Shown here: piece by piece, positions 24,757-33,542 of the stretch
Layout: each line of letters opens with the position of its first letter
Numbering within the stretch: position 1 is the stretch's first letter
Assembly (NCBI GenBank): GCA_025459125.1
Contig: JALORE010000005.1
Location: forward strand, 1 to 51,593
Length of the DNA stretch: 51,593 bases
Direction of reading: 5' to 3'
Source of the DNA: Planctomycetota bacterium
Lineage (GTDB): Bacteria > Planctomycetota > Phycisphaerae > Sedimentisphaerales > Anaerobacaceae
The notes under the pieces: generated by a model
Databases searched by the model: none
What the model saw: only the letters and a program-made list of their open reading frames with translations
What the model was told of the DNA's origin: nothing
Translations under genes and position numbers: made by a program

Positions 24757-27700
24757 TTAGCAGACGGTCACAACCAGGCCGGTGGTGCTGACGTTGAAGT
24801 CAAAGAAACGGGCGCGCTCGTTCGGGGGCTCGGCGGTGAGCAGGCGCCGCACGGCGGCCGCGTCTTCGGGCGATTTGCAGACCATCAGCATGAAGCCGCC
24901 GCCACCGGCGCCGAGGAGCTTGCCGCCGAAGATGTGCGGCCCGACGCGTGCGAACAGCGCCTCGACCTCGTCGTTGCTGCTGTTGGGGTCCAATTGCTTG
25001 TTGAGCTGCCAGGCTGTTTCCATCAGGCCGCCAAACCGCGCGATATCCTTGCGGATGAACGTATCCATCACCTCGCGCGCCAGCGGTCCGATGCGCCGGA
25101 GCGTCGCCAGCGCGTGCCGGTCCCGATTCAGGTACCGTCCGACGACCTGCTGGAGAATGTTCTTCGCCAGCCGGGTGATCCCGGTGTAATACAGCAGCGT
25201 CTGTCCGCCGTTGGCATGAGGATCCAGGATATCGGCGGGCAGGAAATGGACATGGGCGTCAGGGACCATGCCGGGCGCGGTGATGATCGTCTTGACGCCG
25301 TCGACCACGCCGCCGATCTGGTCCTGCCAGCCGCCGCCGGTGGTCAGGGCCTGCTCCAGGCGCAGGACGCCGTGGAAGAGCTCCCGTTGCGACAGTTGCC
25401 GGCCCATCACCCGCCCGAGCGCCGCGACGATCACCGCGCCCATGATGCTGGAAGTCCCCAGACCGCTGCCTTTGGGGATGGCAGCCAGGGTCGTCAGCTC
25501 GATGCCGCCACCGAAGGCCTGGAGCGCTTTCTTCAGGCTCCTGGCACCGCCGCGCCGGTCGGGCGCCAGACCGGAAAGGACCAGCGCCGCCTTGGCCAAG
25601 GCGAAACTGCTCGTCGCCTGGCGATAATCGATCAGGTCCTCGAATCTCCGGATCTCGATGCGCACACCCAAGTCGATCGAGCCGATCCGGATCACGGGCT
25701 CCTCGATCACGCGCACGTATGCCTGGATCGGGGGTTGCCCGTTGAGGTCCACCGCCGCATTCGTGACGCAGCCGCCCCACTCCAGGGAATACGGCGGAGT
25801 GTCCGTCCAGCCGCCGCCCAGGTCGAGCCGGGCGGGCGCCCGGGCCCAGACAATCTCATCGCTGCGCAGCACGCTGTGCGGCGGGTCTCCGTGGTTGGCG
25901 CCGCTGGCCACGATGGTCTGCTCCAGGCCCTCGAAGGCGGCCTCCTGCAACCGACGGCACCACTGCGACACGGTCATCTCGTCGGCCGGGTGGAGGTTCA
26001 ACGACCGCAGCCGCCGCGCCGTCGCCGGATCGAGCCGGCCGCTGAGTTGGGGCAGCGCTTTCGCCAGCGGCTGATCGAGGCGCAGAGGGAGATCCAGCAG
26101 GGCTGAGCCCACCGTGTGCACGATCCGGGAGAAGACCAGCGCCGCGGTCTCCCCCTGGGGCCGGCTCGCGCAGGGCCCGCAGGCCTGCTGCAAGACATCC
26201 GCAACCCAGATCGTCGGGTCTTTTCCCGGCCGCATCAGGGAGGCCAGCTCGCGGGCGGACAGGTCACTCTCCGGCCGGAAGACGCGCCCCAGCGCGTGAC
26301 GAACGACCTCTGCGCGGATGGCCCTGCGGCGTTCGTAGAAACCCTGATGATCCGCCAGCCGGAGCATCTGCTCCAGGCTGTAGCGATGCGCGGACCGCCA
26401 TGCCTGGCGCTGCGTTTCGGACGCGCGGCTCGGATCGAACATCCACAGCCATTGCCGGTAGTCGCCGGCGTGTCTGAGAGCCGGGAAGAGCCGCGCGCTC
26501 CAGATCGTGCGGTCCTCCGGTCCGACCGCTGGGGCCCAGAGATCCTCCTGCCCGGCCCCGAGATCCCAAAGCCAGGTCAGCAGGCGGGCGCCGCAGAAGA
26601 TGGCGCCCTGGTCCGCCGGGTCCTTGAACGTGTCGTCCACGCCGTAACAGCGGACAAACCACACCTGGGCGCCGTTCTCATCATGTCCCGCCACCACGTC
26701 GAGACAGACGCCCGCCGGCAGGGACAACGGTTCCTCGACGTCGATACCGACGACGACGTTGCTGCCGCCCAGCGTCAGCGGCGCCTGGAGCCGACAGCCC
26801 TCCACCCAGCCGGCGGACCCATGGATCGCACCGCCGGTGGCGATCTCGTTGTTGATCTCCAGCGGACTCTGTAAATGGGATACGCCCTGGTCTTCCTGGA
26901 GCAGGCGAGTGCCGCTGTTGATGAGTCCCCGGTTCATGCCGAAGTCGAGGAACTCACAATGCTTGAGCAACTGGACGTGGAACGGGATGGCCGCCAAGCT
27001 TGTGAAGAGCCCGCGCAGCATCGCGTCGGTCCATTTCGAGCCGCTGTCGTGGGCCGATCTGACGTGATGGTCCGGGCAACTCTGGCGCCCCATGGCGCAG
27101 CAGATTTCCCGATAGAAGTCCAAGCCGCGCTCCAGGACCGCCCGTCCGCGCGCGCCGTGGAAGACGAGTCGACCGCTCCGGTCCGGCTGCGCGTCGAAGA
27201 GCTGCAGGAGTCGGACCGCCGTGGCGGCGTCAAAATGCATCACGCCGATATCGAGACAGGACTGGCCGTACGCATCGATGGCGTCTTTGTCCCGCTGCTC
27301 GGCGAGCGAAGGCTTCTGGAGGTACAGCCGCACCTCGTCGTCCTGCCCGCAGCAAAACACGCCATGACGGCTGGCCTGTTGCGGATGGGCATAGCAAGCC
27401 AGGCCGGTCACACCCGGCTGGTTGAACCGCACGTGCGTCGGGTCGAACCGCAGCAGGACATCACCCGACGTGATGACGACCTGGCCGCGGCCCTGGGTCG
27501 GTTCCGGCAAAGCCAGGTACGTGGGCAACTGCCGGTCGAACAGGCTCAGGCATACGGCGCTGTCGTTCTCACCCGGGACGGGGATGAAGATCTTGCCGCA
27601 GGCGCTGTAGGCCGGCAGCCGCCGGGAATCGCCGCCGGCGTGGACGATCAGAATCCGCAGGTCGCCCAATACCTGCTCCCAGACGGCGGCACCCCCCTTC

Positions 27701-27981
27701 TGAACGGGCGCCCGTCTGCGGGAATCGTTCGGGGCCTTTCGGCCTCGCAGAGTTGGACGGTGGGCGAGCCGGCGGGACAGCACCTCCATCAGGCAATAGA
27801 GCGTGCTGCCACCGCTGCCGATCCGCCGGCCGCCGGGGTCGGCGACGACGATGACCTCGCGCACGTCGCCCAGCAGTCCCAACTCCCGGCGGACGCGGAG
27901 CTGGGTCTCGTAGGCCTGCGCCTGCTGCTCGTTCGACGCGGTAACGATCAGGTAATCCCAGGGATGAACGCGCGCCTGCAT
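24757..27981 (-). CDS. fkp: Bifunctional fucokinase/GDP-fucose pyrophosphorylase
   Basis: This 1074-residue fusion salvages free L-fucose to GDP-L-fucose. The N-terminal half is a fucose-1-phosphate guanylyltransferase: GSGGSTLYCLMEVL, LIVHAGGDSRRLPAYSACGKIF and ITSGDVLLRFD. The C-terminal GHMP-kinase part has PARLDLGGGWTDTPPYSLEW (about 715-735), PKGSGLGTSSIMGA (about 840) and LGAGGGGFMLM (about 1030). The ATG at 27981 is favoured by GGAG nine bases upstream; another ATG lies ten codons earlier. The N-terminal linker (about 85-105) is Arg/Lys-rich and contains a palindrome at the DNA level. It follows the epimerase gene closely and implies fucose or a close analogue in the glycan. Confidence 0.9.
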   Translation of the reverse strand: MQARVHPWDYLIVTASNEQQAQAYETQLRVRRELGLLGDVREVIVVADPGGRRIGSGGSTLYCLMEVLSRRLAHRPTLRGRKAPNDSRRRAPVQKGGAAVWEQVLGDLRILIVHAGGDSRRLPAYSACGKIFIPVPGENDSAVCLSLFDRQLPTYLALPEPTQGRGQVVITSGDVLLRFDPTHVRFNQPGVTGLACYAHPQQASRHGVFCCGQDDEVRLYLQKPSLAEQRDKDAIDAYGQSCLDIGVMHFDAATAVRLLQLFDAQPDRSGRLVFHGARGRAVLERGLDFYREICCAMGRQSCPDHHVRSAHDSGSKWTDAMLRGLFTSLAAIPFHVQLLKHCEFLDFGMNRGLINSGTRLLQEDQGVSHLQSPLEINNEIATGGAIHGSAGWVEGCRLQAPLTLGGSNVVVGIDVEEPLSLPAGVCLDVVAGHDENGAQVWFVRCYGVDDTFKDPADQGAIFCGARLLTWLWDLGAGQEDLWAPAVGPEDRTIWSARLFPALRHAGDYRQWLWMFDPSRASETQRQAWRSAHRYSLEQMLRLADHQGFYERRRAIRAEVVRHALGRVFRPESDLSARELASLMRPGKDPTIWVADVLQQACGPCASRPQGETAALVFSRIVHTVGSALLDLPLRLDQPLAKALPQLSGRLDPATARRLRSLNLHPADEMTVSQWCRRLQEAAFEGLEQTIVASGANHGDPPHSVLRSDEIVWARAPARLDLGGGWTDTPPYSLEWGGCVTNAAVDLNGQPPIQAYVRVIEEPVIRIGSIDLGVRIEIRRFEDLIDYRQATSSFALAKAALVLSGLAPDRRGGARSLKKALQAFGGGIELTTLAAIPKGSGLGTSSIMGAVIVAALGRVMGRQLSQRELFHGVLRLEQALTTGGGWQDQIGGVVDGVKTIITAPGMVPDAHVHFLPADILDPHANGGQTLLYYTGITRLAKNILQQVVGRYLNRDRHALATLRRIGPLAREVMDTFIRKDIARFGGLMETAWQLNKQLDPNSSNDEVEALFARVGPHIFGGKLLGAGGGGFMLMVCKSPEDAAAVRRLLTAEPPNERARFFDFNVSTTGLVVTVC

Positions 27982-28011
27982 AGTGTCAGTCTCCACTCCT
28001 CGCCAGGACAT

Positions 28012-29007
28012 CTACCGTTTTGCGGCAGTTCCCTGTCTGTCGTTCCGCGGTTGGCGATAGTGCTCCACGATGATGCGGAGGGCCTGGTCGAGACTTGTCC
28101 TGGGTCGCCAGCCGAGAGTCGTGCGAATCCGCTCCGTGTTCGGCACCCGCCGCATCATATCTTCGATCGGCCGCCCGTACGCCACGACATATGGTACGAA
28201 CTCCTTGCGGCTTTGGCTATCTGTGATTTCGATAATCCGATCGGCCAGGGTCTCCATGGTGATCTCTTCCGTCGAGCCGATGTTGAAGACCCGGCCGGTC
28301 GCCTGCTCGCTCTCCATCAGGGCCATAACGGCCTCCACCAGATCCTCCACGTAGCAGAAACACCGGGTCTGCCGGCCGGTGCCGTAGATCTGGATGGGCT
28401 CGTTCTTCAAGGCCCACTGCACGAAGCGGGGCACGACCATGCCGTACCGGCCGGTCTGTCGTGGTCCGATGGTGTTGAAGAACCGCGCTGCCACCACCGG
28501 CAGGCCGTACTGCTGATGGAAGGCCTGCCCCAGGAACTCGTCGATCGCCTTGCTGCAGGCATAGGCCCAGCGGGAAAACGCGGTGCCGCCGAGGACGAAG
28601 TCGTCATCCTCGCCGAAAGGAACCTTCTCACTCTTGCCGTAGACCTCGCTGCTGGAGGCGAGCAGGACCTTGCGGCCGAACTTGTTTGCCGCTTCCAGAA
28701 CCACCTCCGTTCCCGCGATGTTCGTCTCGATCGTATGCACCGGGTCATCCGCGATCAGTTGCACGCCGACCGCCGCGGCCAGGTGAAAGACCACGTCGCA
28801 CCGTGACGTCAGCAATTGTACCAGCGTGGAATCCCGGATATCGCCCTTGACGAACTGCAGCTTCGCGTGCGGTCCGAACCCCTGGAGATTCGCCAGCCGG
28901 CCGGTGCTCAGATCATCGAGAATCGTGACTTCGTTGCCGTCGCGGAGCAACTGCTCGGCCAAGTGAGAACCGATGAACCCCGCGCCGCCCGTGATGAGTG
29001 CTTTCAT
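28012..29007 (-). CDS. NAD-dependent nucleotide-sugar epimerase/dehydratase (extended SDR)
   Basis: This 331-residue protein has the Rossmann motif GGAGFIGSH (8-16), ILDDLSTGR, GDIRD, VFHLAAAVGVQL, the SSSEVYG strand, and YACSK carrying the catalytic Tyr and Lys. RFFNTIGPRQTGRYGMVVPRF and GRQTRCFCYVEDLVEA match UDP-glucuronate decarboxylase and dTDP-glucose 4,6-dehydratase relatives. UDP-glucuronate decarboxylation to UDP-xylose is a reasonable guess, but a 4-epimerase is not excluded. The ATG at 29007 starts directly at KALITGGAG with GAGGG upstream. It is the first gene of the minus-strand polysaccharide locus. Confidence 0.82.
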   Translation of the reverse strand: MKALITGGAGFIGSHLAEQLLRDGNEVTILDDLSTGRLANLQGFGPHAKLQFVKGDIRDSTLVQLLTSRCDVVFHLAAAVGVQLIADDPVHTIETNIAGTEVVLEAANKFGRKVLLASSSEVYGKSEKVPFGEDDDFVLGGTAFSRWAYACSKAIDEFLGQAFHQQYGLPVVAARFFNTIGPRQTGRYGMVVPRFVQWALKNEPIQIYGTGRQTRCFCYVEDLVEAVMALMESEQATGRVFNIGSTEEITMETLADRIIEITDSQSRKEFVPYVVAYGRPIEDMMRRVPNTERIRTTLGWRPRTSLDQALRIIVEHYRQPRNDRQGTAAKR

Positions 29008-29385
29008 GCTCGCGACACCCTCATTGAAGTTCGAAGTTTGATGGTTGATTTGTGATTCGTGATGCCAAAGGGCCCTCTTCAATCGTCAATCAGACATCAA
29101 CCATCTTACTTGGGGTAGACTCCGTCCCCGTCGGCTGCGCAGAAAAAAAGCAGCCTCCTTGCCACCTTCCTTCTTCTACAATAGGAATATCGGAAAATAA
29201 GGAACATCGCCTTGAGTCCGAGAAGTCTCCCGACTTTCCTGGGTGCGCAAGTCAAAATAGGGAATCCAGGCAAGCTGCGCCAAAGAGAGAAACAACTCAC
29301 CCGGTGACGCTTGGGCATCGCAGATCTGCTCCGAGCTTCAGGAGCAGCGTTTTCAGGTATGGCGGGAGGCCCTTGCGCCCCGGCT
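29008..29385. other. Intergenic region between topA and the polysaccharide locus
   Basis: I see no convincing gene. A 10-bp inverted repeat (GATGGTTGAT at 29040-29049, inverse at 29096-29105) and A/T-rich GTGATTCGTGAT text lie near the epimerase start. GGCTGC and GCAGCC flank a run of A residues near 29132-29154, a weak hairpin. A 70-codon minus-strand frame at 29106-29318 has no family features and I treat it as chance. Confidence 0.5.
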
Positions 29386-31758
29386 CTACTGCTTGGCCGC
29401 AGGTTGCTTGGTGCTCTTGAACTGGTCGAGGATCTCCTTGGCCTGCTCGGGCGTCGCCGGGGGCCACGCGCCGCGGGCCTGGAGTTCCTTAAGCTGCTCG
29501 AGGCCTTTGATGCTCACGATGGTCCGGCAGCGGGGGAAGCGGCCGCAGCCGAGGAACGGGCCGCGCTTGCTCTTGCGGATGACCAGCTCGCCGTCCTTGC
29601 ACTTGTGACACTTGATCCCGGTGGACTCGGGCTTCTCCTTGGGCGGCAGCGGATTGCCTTCCTTGTCCAGCCGCAGGGTGGTCTTGCAGGTCGGATAGTC
29701 GCTGCACCCGAGAAACGCGCCGAACCGGCCGCTCTTGCGGAGCATGGGTTTGCCGCAGTTGGGGCACTTGTGCTCGCTGACCTCGTCCTGCACCATCTTG
29801 CCTTCTTTGTCGCAGGGCGACGCGAACTTGCACTCCGGGTAGCCGGAGCAGCTCAAGAACCGCCGGCCCCCCTTGCCGAATTTGTACACCAGCGGCCGGC
29901 CGCAGTCCGGGCAGGTGTACTCGCTGGGCGTGGTCTCCGCCTTGGCGTGCTTCATCTCCTGCGTGGCCGTCTCGAGGTTGGCCTTGAACGGTCCGTAGAA
30001 ATCGTGCAGGACCCGGACCCAGTCGAGGTGCTGATCCTCGATCTGGTCGAGCTGTTCCTCCATCTGCCGGGTGAAGGCGATGTCCATGATCCGTGGGAAG
30101 TACTCGTTCAGCTTGTCGGTGACGACTTCGCCGAGATGGGTGGCGTAAAACTTACGGTCCTTCTGCTCGACGTAGCCGCGGTCCTGGATCGTGCTGATGA
30201 TCGGCGCGTACGTGCTCGGTCGGCCGATGCCTTCCTTTTCGAGGGTCTTGACCAGGGAGGCCTCGGTGTACCGGGCCGGGGGTTTGGTGAAATGCTGCTC
30301 GGCCTGGAGGTCCACCGCCGCCAGCGGCTGGCCTTTCTGCGTGGGCGGAAGCTGCTGCTCGCTCGAGGCCACCAGCCAGACCCGGCTGTACCCATCAAAG
30401 ACCTGGACGCGCCCGGTCGCGCGAAACACGGCCGGCCCCAGGCTGGTCGGCGCCGTGATGCTCAGGGTCGTCACGTCCCACCGCGCGGGCTCCATCTGAC
30501 ACGCGACGAACCGCCGCCAGATCAGGTCATAGAGCTTGAACTGCTCGTCGCTGAGATGCTCCTTGATCTCCCGCGGGGTCAGGTCCACGTCGGTCGGACG
30601 GATCGCTTCGTGCGCCTGCTGGGCGGACTTGCCGGACGCATAGAAGTTCGACTTCTCCGGCAGGTACTTGGGCCCGAACTGGTTCTGGATATGATTCCGT
30701 ACCTCGCTAAGCGCCTCGGCCGACAGGTGCGTGCTGTCGGTTCGCATGTAGGTGATCAGACCCAGGGAGCCCAGCGAGCCAAGATCGATGCCTTCATAGA
30801 GCTGCTGGGCGACCGACATGGTCCGCTTGGCGCTGAAACCCAGGCGATTGGCGGCCGCCTGCTGCAGGGTCGAGGTGATAAACGGCGGCGAGGGCCGCGA
30901 CACCGATTCCTTCGTCTCGATGTCGGCGACTTGGAACGTGGCGCGCTCCAGCGCGCGGAAGACCTTGTGGGCCTCTTCTTCGTTCGAGGCCTTAAACTTC
31001 GCGTCGCCGATTTTGAACAGCTCGGCCTCGAAGGCGTGATGCTCGGTCAGCCATTTGGCCTTTTCTTCGACGGACGGCCCCTTACCCTCGGCGGTTTTGG
31101 GCGTGATGAACTGGTGCCACTGAGGTTGGTAGTTGCCGCTCAGATCGGTGGTGAAGACCGCGGGGATCAGCCAATACTCCTCGGGCTTGAAATCACGGAT
31201 TTCCCGTTCCCGCTCGACGATGATCTTGACCGCCACGGACTGGACGCGGCCGGCGGAGAGGCCCCGCGTGACCTTCTTCCACAACAACGGACTGATCTCG
31301 TAGCCGACGATCCGGTCGAGGACCCGCCGGGCCTGCTGCGCCATGACCTTGTCCACGTTGATCCGCCGCGGCTCCTGAAACGCCTCCTGGATCGCCGATT
31401 TCGTGATGGCGTTGAAGATGACCCGGTAGGTCCGATCCTGCGGAATGCCCAGAATCTGCGCCAGGTGCCAGGCGATGGCCTCCCCCTCGCGGTCAAGGTC
31501 TGTCGCCAGGTAGAGCTTGTCGCACTTCTTGGCGGCCGTCTTCAGTTGCGAGACCACGGCCTTCTTGCCCGGCATGATATCGTACGTCGGCGAGAAATCG
31601 TGTTCGATATCGATGTTCAGGCCTTTCGAGGGCAGATCGCGGACGTGCCCCATCGAGGCTTTGACCTCGTAACCCGGGCCCAGATAATGATTGATCGTCT
31701 TGGCCTTGGCGGGCGACTCCACGATCACCAGCGATTTCTGCGAATTCGACTTAGCCAT
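29386..31758 (-). CDS. topA: DNA topoisomerase I
   Basis: This 790-residue type IA topoisomerase relaxes negative supercoils. The Toprim domain starts LVIVESPAKAKTINHYLG and includes DLDREGEAIAWHLAQ, the metal-binding DxDxE region. The breakage domain has GYEISPLLWKKVTRGLSAGRVQS, and the active-site Tyr lies in GLITYMRTDSTHLS (about 337). Three C-terminal C4 zinc ribbons are visible: CPDCGRPLV...CSGYPEC, CPNCGKPML...CSDYPTC and CHKCKDGEL...CGRFPRC, then a short basic tail. Length and domain order are normal. A TTGACA promoter-like sequence lies about 130-160 bases upstream. Confidence 0.97.
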   Translation of the reverse strand: MAKSNSQKSLVIVESPAKAKTINHYLGPGYEVKASMGHVRDLPSKGLNIDIEHDFSPTYDIMPGKKAVVSQLKTAAKKCDKLYLATDLDREGEAIAWHLAQILGIPQDRTYRVIFNAITKSAIQEAFQEPRRINVDKVMAQQARRVLDRIVGYEISPLLWKKVTRGLSAGRVQSVAVKIIVEREREIRDFKPEEYWLIPAVFTTDLSGNYQPQWHQFITPKTAEGKGPSVEEKAKWLTEHHAFEAELFKIGDAKFKASNEEEAHKVFRALERATFQVADIETKESVSRPSPPFITSTLQQAAANRLGFSAKRTMSVAQQLYEGIDLGSLGSLGLITYMRTDSTHLSAEALSEVRNHIQNQFGPKYLPEKSNFYASGKSAQQAHEAIRPTDVDLTPREIKEHLSDEQFKLYDLIWRRFVACQMEPARWDVTTLSITAPTSLGPAVFRATGRVQVFDGYSRVWLVASSEQQLPPTQKGQPLAAVDLQAEQHFTKPPARYTEASLVKTLEKEGIGRPSTYAPIISTIQDRGYVEQKDRKFYATHLGEVVTDKLNEYFPRIMDIAFTRQMEEQLDQIEDQHLDWVRVLHDFYGPFKANLETATQEMKHAKAETTPSEYTCPDCGRPLVYKFGKGGRRFLSCSGYPECKFASPCDKEGKMVQDEVSEHKCPNCGKPMLRKSGRFGAFLGCSDYPTCKTTLRLDKEGNPLPPKEKPESTGIKCHKCKDGELVIRKSKRGPFLGCGRFPRCRTIVSIKGLEQLKELQARGAWPPATPEQAKEILDQFKSTKQPAAKQ

Positions 31759-31891
31759 TTCCCTGCATCACTCACGAAGAACGCTGCTTCATTACCGGCA
31801 ACAGCGCATGCGGGTTCGGACCCTTCTCCTGCGCGCACCCGGGAGCCTCTATCGTTTTTATCGACGTTCGGCCTCCAACGTTTAGATCGGA

Positions 31892-31920
31892 CAGATACCG
31901 GTGGGCCGGGAATCTGTCAA
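31892..31920 (-). promoter_or_regulatory. Possible topA promoter
   Basis: On the minus strand, TTGACA (31920-31915) and TATCTG (31897-31892) are separated by 17 bases. The -35 is perfect and the -10 is weak. It points at topA with a leader of about 125 bases. The rest of 31759-32117 shows nothing clear. Confidence 0.4.
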
Positions 31921-32117
31921 GAATCGATTGTGGATTCTTCGTGCGAGACGGATTAAACATTATTTGTGGATCCTCTCCCAGCCGGGCTCAATCCGACCGA
32001 AAACACCGGCAACCCCTTACGTATACATAGAGGTTGCACACAAAGTCTGATGTCCAAAGTCCTCCTTCCTCCTACCTCAGCCTTTTTTTATGCGCCCACC
32101 ACAGACGGCACCCGGCT

Positions 32118-33005
32118 TTACAGCAGCGCCGTGCTGAAATACCGTTCGGCTCGATCCGGCAGCACGGTGGTGATGTTGCCTTCAATGCGCTGGGCCAGCT
32201 GGCGAGCCGCCCAGACGTTGGCGCCGGAGCTGATGCCCACCAGCAGGCCGGAATCCCGGGCAAGCTGCCGGGTGGTTTCGATGGCGTCTTCATCGGAGAC
32301 CTCGACGACTTCGTCCACCAGCGCCACGTCCAGCACGGCGGGGATGAAGCCGTCGCCGATGCCCTGGATCTGGTGCAGGCCGGGCTCGTGGCCCAGCAGC
32401 GCGGAGCGATTTTCCGGCTCCACCGCCACAATCCGGGTGCCCTTGCTCTGCTCCTTGAGAAACCGACCGACGCCCTGCAGGGTGCCACCGCTGCCGACGC
32501 CGGCCACGAAGCAGGCGATCTCGCCGCCCATCTGCCGCCAGAGCTCCCGCGCGGTGTACTCGTAGTGGACGCGGGGATTGGCCGGGTTCTCGAACTGCTG
32601 CGGCACGAACACGCGCGGATCTTCCGCGGCCATCTCCTGCACCCGCCGGACCGCGCCGGCGATGCCCTCCCGGTCCGGGATCAGGACCAGATCGGCTCCC
32701 AGGGCCCGAATGAGCTTCTTCCGCTCCTCGCTCATCCCCTCGGGCATGACAATCCGCACGCGACAGCCCATCAGCCGGCCGACGAGAGCCAACCCGATGC
32801 CTGTGTTGCCACTGGTGGGCTCGCAGATGACCGTATCAGGCCGGAGCTTGCCGTCGCGCCGGGCGGCCTCCAGCATCGCCAGCGCGACGCGATCCTTGAT
32901 GCTGCCGCCGGGGTTGAGGAATTCCGCCTTGGTGAACACATTCTCGGCCTTCAGCCGGAGCAACGGGGTGTTGCCAATGAGTTCGAGAATACTGTCCGTC
33001 AGCAT
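32118..33005 (-). CDS. Cysteine synthase family PLP enzyme
   Basis: This 295-residue fold-type II PLP enzyme makes cysteine from O-acetylserine (or O-phosphoserine) and sulfide. The PLP lysine is in NPGGSIKDRVA, the substrate loop is EPTSGNTGIGLA, and the phosphate-binding loop is GVGSGGTLQGVG. The C-terminus has GIGDGFIP and VGISSGAN. I chose the ATG at 33005 because AGGAGG lies just upstream and the protein then starts LTDSILELIGNTPLLRL, the normal N-terminus. CysK, CysM and cystathionine beta-synthase relatives are hard to separate from sequence alone, so no symbol is given. Confidence 0.9.
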   Translation of the reverse strand: MLTDSILELIGNTPLLRLKAENVFTKAEFLNPGGSIKDRVALAMLEAARRDGKLRPDTVICEPTSGNTGIGLALVGRLMGCRVRIVMPEGMSEERKKLIRALGADLVLIPDREGIAGAVRRVQEMAAEDPRVFVPQQFENPANPRVHYEYTARELWRQMGGEIACFVAGVGSGGTLQGVGRFLKEQSKGTRIVAVEPENRSALLGHEPGLHQIQGIGDGFIPAVLDVALVDEVVEVSDEDAIETTRQLARDSGLLVGISSGANVWAARQLAQRIEGNITTVLPDRAERYFSTALL

Positions 33006-33289
33006 AAACCTCCTGCAAGGTCCATTGTGTCGCGAACAGAGAGTCTTTCGGCTGCCCAGTCCTGTCTCTCGAGAACGCCGGAGTATAGCACGCGACCCAA
33101 GAAAAATCCAAGGCCGATACTTCGGTCTGGGATCGTGGTCCGAGAACTGCGGCTCGGCCCCAAGTTCTTGTGCGGTGCATGGCCTCGACCTACCACTTGT
33201 GGGGTTCCGCAGCGCGCACGGGGTGAAGTGCTGGGATCGTGTGCAGGACGCCCGCTCGGGACTTGCCTGATTTTTGTGCAGAATTTTAC

Positions 33290-33420
33290 TTGTCAGGTTC
33301 GGGCGGTGTGAAGTATAGTAGTCCAAGTTGGATTTGGTCCTGAATAGTAGTTAGCACTATAACAGGGCTGGGGTTATCTCGCTTTTCCTCTCCCTCCGCT
33401 CCTCAGCCCTGTTTTTCTTT
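33290..33420 (+). ncRNA. Candidate small RNA with its own promoter and terminator
   Basis: TTGTCA (33290-33295) and TATAGT (33314-33319) are spaced by 18 bases on the plus strand. About 40 bases later AACAGGGCTG (33361-33370) pairs perfectly with CAGCCCTGTT (33404-33413), followed by TTTCTTT. No plus-strand gene lies between or nearby; both neighbours are on the minus strand. A transcript of about 90-100 nt would end in a rho-independent-type terminator with a 33-nt loop. The rest of 33006-33542 shows nothing clear. Confidence 0.4.
33361..33419 (+). terminator. Rho-independent-type terminator
   Basis: A perfect 10-bp stem (33361-33370 with 33404-33413) ends in a T-rich tract on the plus strand only. 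On the minus strand the stem is followed by ATAGTGC, so it does not serve the minus-strand gene ending at 33543. Confidence 0.6.
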
Positions 33421-33542
33421 GCGCGCGTGGCAGGACCGACACATCGCATTTCATGGCGCCCCCGGCGTGGACAGGCTCTGCGTGGACGCAGTGGACGCGA
33501 TGGCCGTTGTGGACAGGGTGAATACAGGAGACCCGTGGCGGG

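Noticed and set aside
24661..26106. Long plus-strand frames opposite fkp
   Set aside because: Arg/Asp/Gln-rich shadow translation with no domains; the minus-strand kinase motifs are unambiguous.
29106..29318. 70-codon minus-strand frame downstream of topA
   Set aside because: No ribosome site, no family features and odd Arg/Cys-rich composition; probably chance.
29311..31956. 881-codon plus-strand frame opposite topA
   Set aside because: It mirrors topA codon bias (Leu/Arg/Gly-rich) and lacks any motif; topA is certain.
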